Below, piece by piece: positions 55,920 to 64,000 of a stretch of DNA of 64,000 nucleotides (the stretch's first letter is position 1; each line of letters opens with the position of its first letter). The position numbers and the translations under genes were made by a program. The stretch covers positions 21,943,002 to 22,007,001 of the forward strand of contig NC_045148.1 in assembly GCF_008831285.2 (NCBI RefSeq), given 5' to 3'. Origin of the DNA: Nymphaea colorata. Lineage: Eukaryota; Streptophyta; Magnoliopsida; Nymphaeales; Nymphaeaceae. A model generated the notes under the pieces. That model did not search any database, was not told the origin of the DNA, and saw only the letters and a list, made by a program, of their open reading frames with translations.

Positions 55920-56918
55920 CTACTCATTTTGCTTTATAGTCATCTTTGAGAATGCAGTCATCAATAGTTGTTGCATATCTTCAGCGGTGGATTTAGAACT
56001 TTGTCCTCCTTGTTTATAATCATGTCTTACCCCTTTGTTTTTATTTTGAGGATTAAACCAACACTGTGCCTTCATGTGTCCTTTCTTGTTGCACTGAAAA
56101 CAAATTGGTATTTTTCTTAAAGTATCCAAAGGAGACATACCTTGGTTATGTGGTGTTGGTAGAATGCCACGACCACCATGGTTGGAGTTCCCATGGCTCT
56201 TACCAAACTTTACATTCATAGCCAACACATTTTGGGAGTTCCCTTGATCAGTCCTTTCAATGACTCTTTTCATATTCATTTCATGTTGGAGAAGTTTACC
56301 TTGTAGTTCGTTGAAGGAAGGCAGAACAGGAAGGACCTCAAGAGTTGTAATAAAAGCATGATAATCATGCCCAAGTCCATTCAAGGTTTGCTGCACCTTT
56401 TCCTTATCAGAAATGTTATTCCCTGAGGCAGCAAGTTGGTCTGCGACGGCCTTAATAAGCCCCAAATAATCCATGATAGACGTTGAACCTTTGCTCAAAT
56501 TCTGAAATTCTTTCTTTAAGTACATAATTCGAGCTTCTGATATTTGGGAAAAGGTATCAGCAAGGGTTTCCCATAATTCTTCTGCAGTACAATCATCAGA
56601 AACTGAAAGTAACACTTGTTGAGATAAAGTGGACAAAATATACACAACCAGACTTTGATCACGTCTCATCCACATAGCATGTTCAGGATTGTTGTCTTCA
56701 TGAACAACAATAACTTCTCCTGCCTCATTTTTTATTTCCTGTAAAACGGATATTGGTGGAACCTTTGTTGAACCATCGAGATGTCCAAAGAGGCCTTGAC
56801 TTCTTATGAAAGGCATGATTTGCCTTTTCCAGATCAGATAATTCTCATGGTTGAGTTTTTCGGTAATAAGGTGAGGAAGAAAACTTGAGGACATGCCAGA
56901 ATACGAAAGGTTTTCCAT
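55920..56918 (-). pseudogene. gag: copia gag with zinc knuckle
   Basis: The chosen start is ATG at 56918 (MENLSYSGMS) in the context GCCATGG. The frame is open 33 codons further upstream, but that part is LTR-proximal leader. Domains are an N-terminal 'NHENYLIWKRQIMPFI' segment, a UBN2-type core ('LWETLADTF', 'GLGHDYHAFITTLE') and a CX2CX4HX4C knuckle, CFQCNKKGHMKAQC, near 56085. Gag builds the particle and binds RNA. It ends at an in-frame TAG (55920-55922), after which the protease continues in the same frame. This stop may be a mutation; a readthrough signal is less likely. Confidence 0.85.
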
Positions 56919-57120
56919 GGCAGCATGAAGGAATGGTATATAGGTAGAAGATGAGAGGGAAAGAAGACACGATATAACAAGATGTGTCCTTGGGTAAGCA
57001 AGAAGAAAAAGGAACAAGAATGACGCAAGAGAAAAGTAAATTCAGGATAGAGACAAGATGAGAAAAGAGTTCTAACCAGATCAGACCTGTTTGGGCATTT
57101 CGTTTGGTAGAGATAACGTA

Positions 57121-57139
57121 ACCTGGCTCTCTGATACCA
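57121..57139 (-). other. Primer-binding site for initiator tRNA-Met
   Basis: TGGTATCAGAGAGCC directly follows the 5' LTR end on the element strand. Plant copia elements typically prime minus-strand DNA synthesis with initiator tRNA-Met, whose 3' end pairs with TGGTATCAGAGC. Confidence 0.85.
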
Positions 57140-57207
57140 TGATAGAAATCTAGCACCAATATCTGTAATCAGAAAACAGTACTCACGCAGGAAGATAGAG
57201 ATAGAGA

Positions 57208-57245
<38 letters not shown>

Positions 57246-57603
57246 ACAAGAAGAAACTGAGGAGAAGAAGCCGTAGCCAAAATGGTTTGCACAGCCTCTA
57301 TTTATAATCTCATTTCCAGAATTCTAAGAGTCTCCAATTATAGAATCTTAGGAGATTTCACAAGCTCCAAGGACATTAATTACATCATAGAAACCTAAGA
57401 GACTTCAGATATTACAAGGATATTAACTACAACATAGAATCCTAGGAGACTTCACATATAACAAGGATATTAACTAGAACATAGAATCCTAGGAGACTCT
57501 TCACATGTTACAAGGACATTAAATATCTTAACACATTCTACAAGGAGGTGGAATCCTAAGAGACTCCTCTTCAATGTGCTGGTGTGGGATTTATATTTTA
57601 ACA
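57140..57603 (-). repeat. 5' LTR of the copia element
   Basis: It starts TGTTAAAATATAAATCC at 57603 and ends CTATCA at 57140 on the minus strand. It contains the U3 tandem repeats, TATAAATA at 57306-57299 and a (GA)n run at about 57197-57238. Transcription would start between the TATA box and the GA run. Confidence 0.92.
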
Positions 57604-59289
57604 ACCATCAAATGTGTTATGAGAGAGGTTCAATGCTCTAGCATTTGAAGCTTTGATAATGATGTAGGCAACTCTCCACTCAACTTGTTTTGAGATATCC
57701 ATGTTGACCATCATGGATAAATTTCCGAGATTTAGAGGGAGGTGACCAGTGAAAGAGTTGTCTTGCAAGTATAGCTCCAACAATTCATTCAACTCACAAA
57801 CACCAGACAGTAGTGTTGTTGACAAATTGTTTGAACTTAGATCCAGCGCTTGCAACCTAGTGAGATTAGAGCTTAAAATAGAGCCAATTATCATGTTGTG
57901 TTTAACAGAAAAAACATACATGCTGACCAACTGGTAACGTTAGTCTGGAATTGGACCTTATAATGCATTGCCAAAAAGGCCTAACCCCTGTAACCTGTTC
58001 ATTGTTCCTATATTTGATGGAATGAGCCCTTTTCTTTTGTTGAATCTAAAATCTAAGACAATTAACTTGGTCAAGTTGGCTAAGGTCAATGGGATAGTAC
58101 CTTCAATCAGATTAGAGGAAAGGTAAAGTCTCCACAAGGTGGTTGTCAGGTTGTGTGGCAGAACAACTTCCTCTAGCAGTCGACAGTTGGTGAAGGATGT
58201 GAGAATGGAGAGCTCACAGTTGTCAGGGACATTGGTCAACATATTGTGACAGACTACCTAATTCTAACTAAATTTATTGTTGTCTGCAGTAAGAACTCTA
58301 AGACTTGTAGCATTAGAAAAAGAAGGTGGGAGAGGACCATCAAAATTGTTTTCACCCATATAGAGTTGTTGGAGATTGGGCAGGAAAAGGCTAGCATCTT
58401 TTGGGAGATGCCTTGTTAGTTGATTGGCCGCAAAACTCAAACCCTGAACAGCGGATAGGTTAAACAAGTTCTTAGGCAGTGTACCAGTAAGATTGTTCAT
58501 TTCCATGTTAAAGCCCATCAAGTGGGTTAGGCTTCCCCACTCATGAGGAAATTTCCCCTATAGCTGATTTTGGGCAATACTAAACCACTCCAATTCTGTG
58601 AGATTAGCCAAAGCAACTGGAATGGTGCCGGTGAGCCTATTATCACCAATGTGTAAGCACTTGAGTTCTAACAAACTGCTTAGGCACTTTGGGATGCTTC
58701 CATAGAATTGGTTATATCGTGCTGACAGTATTTGGAGACCTCAACAATGGCTCAGTGCTTGTGGAATCAACCCCTCAAAATTGCTTTTTCTTATAGAAAT
58801 ATTCTTTTACAGAGGGAGACTACTAAAATCAACGAGAAGGTGACCATGGAAACTGTCGTTCGAGAGATGAAGAACCTGTAAGAAGGAGAGATTGCTGATG
58901 CATGGGGAGATAGTACCTTCAAGTGCCTTTCCGGAGAGGTTCAGAGCAACTACCCTTTGTGAACCACGACTGCATGAAACTTCATTCTAGTCACAGAAAG
59001 AGATGTTGGAATTCCAATTTGATAACACGTTATAAGGGTCTTTAGTGACAAGGGATTTGAAAGATAGCAATGTGAATTGATAAGTCACATTGCTCAGAAA
59101 AACAAGGGCGGAGGGCACATCCCCTTGGCCGAGAACCATAATCAAGGTGAAGGAGGACAAACACAAAAGAAAGACGAGCGGCTGAGGTGACCGACTGGTG
59201 GTGGCCATGCCTGTCCAATTTGTTATGCAGAACATGCATGAGCAGGAATTCAAGGTCGTCCATTTATGTATAGATTCTCTTCTAGAAAA

Positions 59290-59900
59290 TTTGTCCTTTT
59301 GTTTTATATTCTTCAATTCATTTTTTTCTGAAAGGAAATTTGGACTTTTAATTTTTTTCTTCATCCAAAGATGCAATAATATTCAAAAGTCAGGTTCAGA
59401 CCTAAGGCTTATCTCGGATCCAAATATGATGAGGATTAAGTAGAATGTCCTACCAAAGACCTCCAAAGAATTGACTAATATTGAGTGAGTCAGCCGCATT
59501 TATCGCTGAGCTACTCCGGCCAGCGTCTTGAATACCAAAGGCTTCAATGAGTCAATCTAAGTAAATATGCTGTGCAGCGCATAGCCATTACACTCGTCAG
59601 GCTTTGAATCTCCTACTGAATCTTATGAGCTCCCCATCAAAAATTTGCCAAGAATTGACTCAACTATCAGGGCAGCTTGAATAATGTAGAACGGTTCAAG
59701 ATAGGACAGGGAATGCTTGACGTGTATTAACTCCATATTTGGTGGCAGTTAGTAGGAGGGCCCAAAAAACTTTAATCACTCAACTACTAGCAAAAATACC
59801 ATTCTGAGGGGGGCGGCAATTTATCAATTAATGTTCTAGTCCATCAACCAGGCCAACTATAGGGAAATGTTTAAAGTAGCATATTTGTGCACGCTGTAGA
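59290..59900 (-). repeat. Receptor-upstream module next to RLK2
   Basis: The first 300 bases match 12212-12510. Further out (59690-59810) it also aligns with modules A, B and D ('gcttgacgtgtattaactcc'). This shows that those modules and the receptor flank share one origin. It should contain RLK2's former promoter. Confidence 0.65.
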
Positions 59901-60880
59901 TCGATATCTCATTTTCCTTCTGGTTGTCGCATTTGATTAGGTAGTATTTGATAGCCTCCGTTTCAAGTTTGCATTGTAGGATCTTCAGTCTAAACAAACT
60001 AAGGATCTTAGTAATGTGGATCTTATATCATGTAAAAAACTATGAATTTAAAGTCGGATGGGGGGTGTTCAAGCCAAAATTCATATATTTGAAATCTTGG
60101 TGATCTCAGGTCACTGTGGGTCTCAAATTTCCAGTGAAACACACACACCCTTAGTTCCAATGACATTTAATGTGAGGAACAATAAGCATCGTTCTATCTG
60201 ATCAAGGGACAAGTTATCATAGTAAAAATTAAGTTCTTCCCCCTTTAATTTATACATACTTCCACATCCCAAAGCTTTTCCAGTAAGCTGGTAAGAACTT
60301 CTTTGTATCTATATATATGTATGTGTGTGTTGTGTGTAGTGCCTAGCTGTCCATAACCAAAAAGGTAACAACAAGTTGCGTTTAGTCATTGTAAATTTCT
60401 TCCCAAATCTACACATATTTTATTGATAATGGGCACTACATGACCTGTATTAATTCAAAATAAGTCTATTTTTCAGTTTTCTATTTATTTAAATAAGATG
60501 CATTTTGTACAGTTGATACAATTAGTCTGTAGGATCAGCTGATTTCTGGACTAACATTAATATAACAGGTTTGAAGATCTTTTGCTGCATTAGTTCGTGT
60601 CTGGATCTTGTCCTCCTTGTCAAGCTTGCCCTGTTTAATTAGCATGCATTGCCTGTTTGGTCGCCCTTGTTGTGCAGGTTGAGTTCCCTTATTCTTGACG
60701 GTATCCAACTAAAAATTAGATATGCAGCCAAGAGAATATATTCAAAACCTGACCAGTCTTCAATATTGCTTATTTTGCATAGTTTTGGCAGCTAACAAGC
60801 GCCATCAATCTGGATTATTGCATAAATGAACACTACTGACTTCCTTAAGCTTCACATTTCTATGGTGAAAGATCACACTA
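59900..60880. other. Gene-free stretch
   Basis: No gene recognised. A short TA/TG simple repeat lies at about 60309-60338. Confidence 0.4.
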
Positions 60881-61335
60881 AACTTGCATTTCGACTGCAC
60901 TCAGATGTCAATTTTTGGCATTGCTCTTCTTCTTTTGAAATTCCATTTAAATGAATGTAATGCTCCCAACATTTTTTATAACTCAATTTCGTGTGGTTTT
61001 AGAAATGGAAGATTTGGAGTGCCTAAAACCGTGTTTCCTCATTCCTACCAAAGTAGTTGTTCATGAGTTGGTACAAAATCTATATGGACCCGGTCCCTTC
61101 CTTTCCATTGTTAGTTAATTATTTCCACTCAGGTACATTGGTCCAAAGAATTATCTATGCCGAGTTCTTGTTGAACCGAGCAGCTCATGATTTGACTTGA
61201 TTTAGTCTGTGTGAAGCTTGTTTAATTAGTTTGAGTTTAATGAGTTATTGAAATAACCTCCATTAAATAGCATTTGGCCCAAGTGAAAATCAAGCGTTGA
61301 TATTAACTGGCAGTGTTCAATTTGGCACTGTCATT
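60880..61335. repeat. Duplicated segment, partner at 30545-31020
   Basis: The two stretches align closely from 'actgcactcagatgtcaatt' on, including 'ttgaaattccatttaaatga' and 'gaaccgagcagctcatg'. The order continues into module C here as it does into module A there. Confidence 0.75.
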
Positions 61336-62170
61336 TATTGCTTACTTATCATTTTAATTAGCTGTTCTTCTTTTACAAATTTCTTGTTGAAGCTTACAAT
61401 TCACCTCGTGATAGGCTTAATGTCTTGCCTCTTGCCTTAAATGCCTTTAACAGCCAATTAAAGTTGTTGGCTTTCTGTCTTTTTTTAATGCTGAAAAGAT
61501 GGGAGAAAAGTGTCCAAACATTTCATAGTTGGGTGACCGGGAGGAGTATTTCATCCTACCGTCTAATGACCTTACCGTGAGGCTACACATAGTGAAATGT
61601 ATAAGAATTTTACAAAAATATGTTCATGCTTTGATGAATGGCAAAAATATGCTACTGTTCTCAATTATGTTTGCTGCAACGGTCGAGGCAGGGCTGGTAG
61701 GACACTAGTCTCCATTTCGAACTCCTATGGCGTTGACTCTTGTGGTGCAAAAAGTGGCACCAAGATACAAGTTGAAGCCTAAAGCACCAGAAAAGTAGTC
61801 CTGGACCCCTTTTGCTCTGGTCTTCACTCAACAAGTGGGAATAGTCTCCCGGTCTCCCGAAACAAGCGTTAGTTGGAAGTGTATTTTTTGTAATTTCATC
61901 AAAATTGTAAAGTTGTTTTTGTAAAAGCTTCATTCCTTTGCTTTTAAGGCACCATGCCTAAGCTGAAGATGTTGTGGGTCAATACATGAAAGTGTATAGG
62001 ATCAAGTTAAAGCTAAAACCTAAAGGGAATATCCAAATCAAGGTTTTGGTTCAAATTATTATTCTTAATTAAGCAGTCTATATATATATATATATATATA
62101 GGGGAAGTCAATGCTGCCAAATGCCATACGAATAAAATTTAGAAATTTGTTGCTAAAAAGTAAATAGTCA
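61335..62170. repeat. Module C (shortened, with SINE)
   Basis: It has the module's left landmarks ('ttgaagcttacaattcacct', 'cagccaattaaagttg') and right landmarks ('gcttcattcctttgctttta'). The central receptor-flank part is deleted after 'gtgtccaaacatttcat'. It carries a SINE at 61675-61775 and a (TA)n run at about 62080-62100. Confidence 0.7.
61675..61775 (+). mobile_element. SINE copy 3
   Basis: 'aggcagggctggtagg', B-box-like 'tttcgaactcctatgg', 'gttgactcttgtggtgcaa' and 'agtggcacc', in the family order. It sits at the same module position as copy 4. Confidence 0.55.
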
Positions 62171-62834
62171 TCCACCATAAATTTGGCATTGTTGTTTATT
62201 ACTTGTTATTTTAATTAGTTCTACGTTCTTAATTTATGTCTTTTTGTTTTGAAATATATATTTTACCGATTTCATTTTGAAGCTTACACTTCACCTCATG
62301 ATGGGTGCAATGTCTTTCTTCTTGGCTTAAATGCCTTTAACGGCCAACTACAGTTTTTGGAATTTTATCTTTTTTAAATACTCGAATGATTGAATAAAAA
62401 TGTCCAAATATGTCATGATCAAAAAATAGGTTCAGGACGAAGGTTCAAATTTAAATTTACTGACACAAAATTAAGGGTCCTCTTGAAACCTTCCAACGAA
62501 TTGACTCATGCTGAGTACGCTGAATTTAGTGTGGATGGGTCATAGGCATTTATGGCTCACTTACTCTCACATCCTCAATGTCAATGCTTGGAAGTTTGAT
62601 AGAATTGGAAATGCGTGACGTTTATTGACTCAATGCATATTGTTGGTGGGTATTAAAAAGAGGCCCAAGGAATTTTATCACCCACTTACTCACAATTGAA
62701 GTCTAGTAAAGGCATTGAAGGGAGTTTTTTAAACTAATTTGTTTGGGAACTGCAAGCTATGAATCTCTCTTGTTCCTTGTATGATAGTTTGTCCCATTTA
62801 GCTACTTGTAACAAGCATTTGATGTCATGTTAAC

Positions 62835-63028
62835 CAGGGGCGGAGCCAGGTTTCTTTAGGGTCGGGCCGAATAGTCCAACTTTTGGATCTGGGTAGGGTC
62901 AAACTGAATTCGAATCCAAACAAGACATGGTGCAAGTAACAATTTTTCATTTTTTGTGTTTTTTTTTTTTTTCAATTGGCTGGGGTGGGGTCATGGCCCA
63001 GGTGGCCCTCCCCCTCCCTCTGCCCCTG
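62835..63028. mobile_element. GGGGCGGAGCC-type TIR element, best-preserved copy
   Basis: It starts caggggcggagccagg and ends ctccctctgcccctg, an imperfect inverted repeat. It is inserted in module D at a point that is uninterrupted in modules A and B, and about 35 bases of module sequence are missing at the junction. It has no coding capacity. Confidence 0.65.
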
Positions 63029-63364
63029 ATGAGACAATCATTTTTATGGCTGTTCTACTCAAGTTATAACACCCACCACCTGCGCGGTCCAATATCATAG
63101 TTGGGTTGAAACCCCCACCTTTCCCCCCATCCTCTTAAGGTACAGGCCTGCTTTGTGCTATCAAATCATAAACCTAATTTTGTGAAATTAATTCTTTATT
63201 CATGGGACAAGTTGAATCCGTGATCAAGCAATATCTCATCCAAAAGGTTTATTGTTCTGACTTAGAATAAGGCTGCGCAAAGTTAAATATATGAGCATTT
63301 TACAAAAATATGTTCATTCTTTGATGGATGACAAAAACATGCTACTGTTCATAATTATATTTGC

Positions 63365-63460
63365 TGCAATCGTTGGGGCAGGGCTGGTAGGCCCCCAGTC
63401 TCCATTTCAGACTCCTATGATGTCAATTCTTTGTAGGGTAAAAAAGAGGTACAAATAAGC
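63365..63460 (+). mobile_element. SINE copy 4
   Basis: 'ggcagggctggtaggc', 'ctccatttcagactcctatg' and 'gtcaattctttgtagggt', in the family order, at the same module position as copy 3. Confidence 0.5.
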
Positions 63461-63499
63461 AAGTTGAAGCATTAACAGGGGCACCACCTGAAGCACTAG

Positions 63500-63990
63500 A
63501 AAAGCATGGGTGAGAGTCCTGCCTTTCAAAGATCAATGAATGAACACATGGACTATCAATTCCTCATCCTTCTCACAAAGAGGACACCAATTGCAAGGGG
63601 GACTTCAAAATTTTCTATGCGATCTTGGGTGAGAGTCCTGCCTTTCAGAGCAATATACAATGTCCACTTTGTGCACTCCATTGAGTCGTTTCTATATACT
63701 ATGTCTCCCCTCACATGCCTCACAATCTTCACTTTAATGCACTCATATATATACACTAAATTCAGAGTTTCTGACTACTCACAACCGAATCAGACCATAA
63801 CAAAGTGTCGCTATTTGTTACCAAACGAACACTCCTCATAGCCAAAGGAATCCAAAGACCCAAAAACCTTCCACATCCCAAGAATTCTGAGTGAATCACC
63901 CCCACCAGCTTCTGCTTATAGTTCACAGATGTTGGAGGTTCCAAACATTGAAAAAAGTAGCACAGCAGACCCCAACAGCACTGTTCTGAT
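63500..63990 (-). pseudogene. LINE zinc-binding (zf-RVT) relic
   Basis: The minus strand reads LKGRTLTQDRIENFEVPLA and then, after a one-frame shift near 63600, NWCPLCEKDEELIVHVFIH. This matches the C-terminal zinc-binding region of plant L1-like reverse transcriptases (L-x-T-x-D-x-L...PL...CxxC...E-x-x-x-H-x-F), which follows the polymerase domain. Stops and the shift make it non-functional. The polymerase domain itself would lie beyond the right edge. Confidence 0.5.
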
Positions 63991-64000
63991 CAGACGTCAA

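Larger units (their letters stand above)
52139..57603 (-). mobile_element. Nearly complete Ty1/copia retrotransposon inserted in RLK2
   Basis: Two LTRs (57140-57603 as 5', 52139-52604 as 3') flank a primer-binding site, one gag-pol frame in copia order (gag, protease, integrase, reverse transcriptase, RNase H) and a polypurine tract. LTRs start TGTTAAAATATAAATCC and end CTATCA on the element strand. By eye they differ at about a dozen bases plus the length of a GA run, so the insertion is not very recent. The host LRR codons continue on both sides; an ACC triplet is shared by the two flanks, shorter than the usual 5-bp duplication. Four in-frame stops make it non-autonomous as it stands. Confidence 0.95.
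51175..59208 (-). pseudogene. LRR receptor-like kinase pseudogene RLK2, split by a copia element
   Basis: This is the paralogue of RLK1 in the same orientation. The start at 59208 (MATTSRSPQPLVFLLCLSSF) opens a signal peptide, and LRRs continue to 57604. The gene resumes at 52138 inside the same LRR (GHIPQQLDHM), then runs through the juxtamembrane segment, [18 protein letters not shown] and VHCDLKP to SDFGIAK at about 51250. Unlike RLK1, the catalytic Lys is kept. Damage includes a Trp-to-stop change near 58986 (CDWTG reads CD-stop), stops near 58800, 58740 and 58558, deletions near 58262 and 58160, and shifts near 51720 and 51510. Coding ends at CAG|GTACGT (51175/51174), the same donor as RLK1. 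No second exon is found. Confidence 0.9.
62170..63500. repeat. Module D (with SINE and an inserted TIR element)
   Basis: Complete set of module landmarks, including the receptor-flank-like part at 62430-62700. It is interrupted at 62835-63028 by a GGGGCGGAGCC element and carries SINE copy 4 near its end. Confidence 0.75.

Noticed and set aside
1-64000. CRISPR arrays, operons, bacterial promoters or ribosome binding sites
   Set aside because: None are present. The window is plant nuclear DNA, and its regular repeats are microsatellites or short tandem duplications.

Overview
This window looks like nuclear DNA from a flowering plant. The evidence is Ty1/copia elements primed by initiator tRNA-Met, hAT-, CACTA-, SINE- and LINE-type remnants, long (TA)n/(GA)n tracts, AT-rich intergenic DNA, and two LRR receptor kinases of the Xa21/EFR/FLS2-like subfamily with the kinase intron expected there. 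I cannot name the species. The window is gene-poor; almost everything recognisable is a transposon, a pseudogene or a gene fragment. The only locus that looks possibly intact is a short secreted-peptide ORF at 40565-40783 (minus) with a TATA box upstream.

Layout. 1-5650: AT-rich DNA with purine-rich simple sequence, a SINE copy and degenerate terminal-inverted-repeat (TIR) elements. 5650-7850 (minus): a copia element with gag, protease and integrase but no reverse transcriptase. 8496-11148 (minus): LRR receptor kinase pseudogene RLK1, followed by a relic of a third copy (11985-12045) and a receptor-upstream module. 12.5-30 kb: intergenic DNA with copia, LINE and hAT-like remnants, LTR-like repeats and two short in-frame tandem repeats. 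30.5-33.8 kb: two modules (A, B) related to the receptor 5' flank but without a receptor. 34-46 kb: more TIR elements, including a 948-bp hAT-like element (36055-37002) that seems to carry the 5' end of a host gene, a CACTA end, a second SINE, the small peptide gene and large (TA)n tracts. 46.8-50.5 kb: gene-fragment DNA, including a piece of prefoldin subunit 4. 51175-59208 (minus): receptor pseudogene RLK2, split by a nearly complete copia element (52139-57603). 59.3-63.5 kb: RLK2's upstream module and two more modules (C, D), then a LINE zinc-binding fragment at the right edge.

How the parts relate. RLK1 plus A/B and RLK2 plus C/D keep the same order and orientation. I read this as an old tandem segmental duplication, since eroded and filled with transposons. 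Both receptors stop at the same splice donor inside the kinase domain, and no second kinase exon is visible, so neither can encode a complete receptor here. The copia element in RLK2 keeps one reading frame from gag to RNase H, broken only by four stop codons. I found no CRISPR array, operon, intact tRNA or rRNA.
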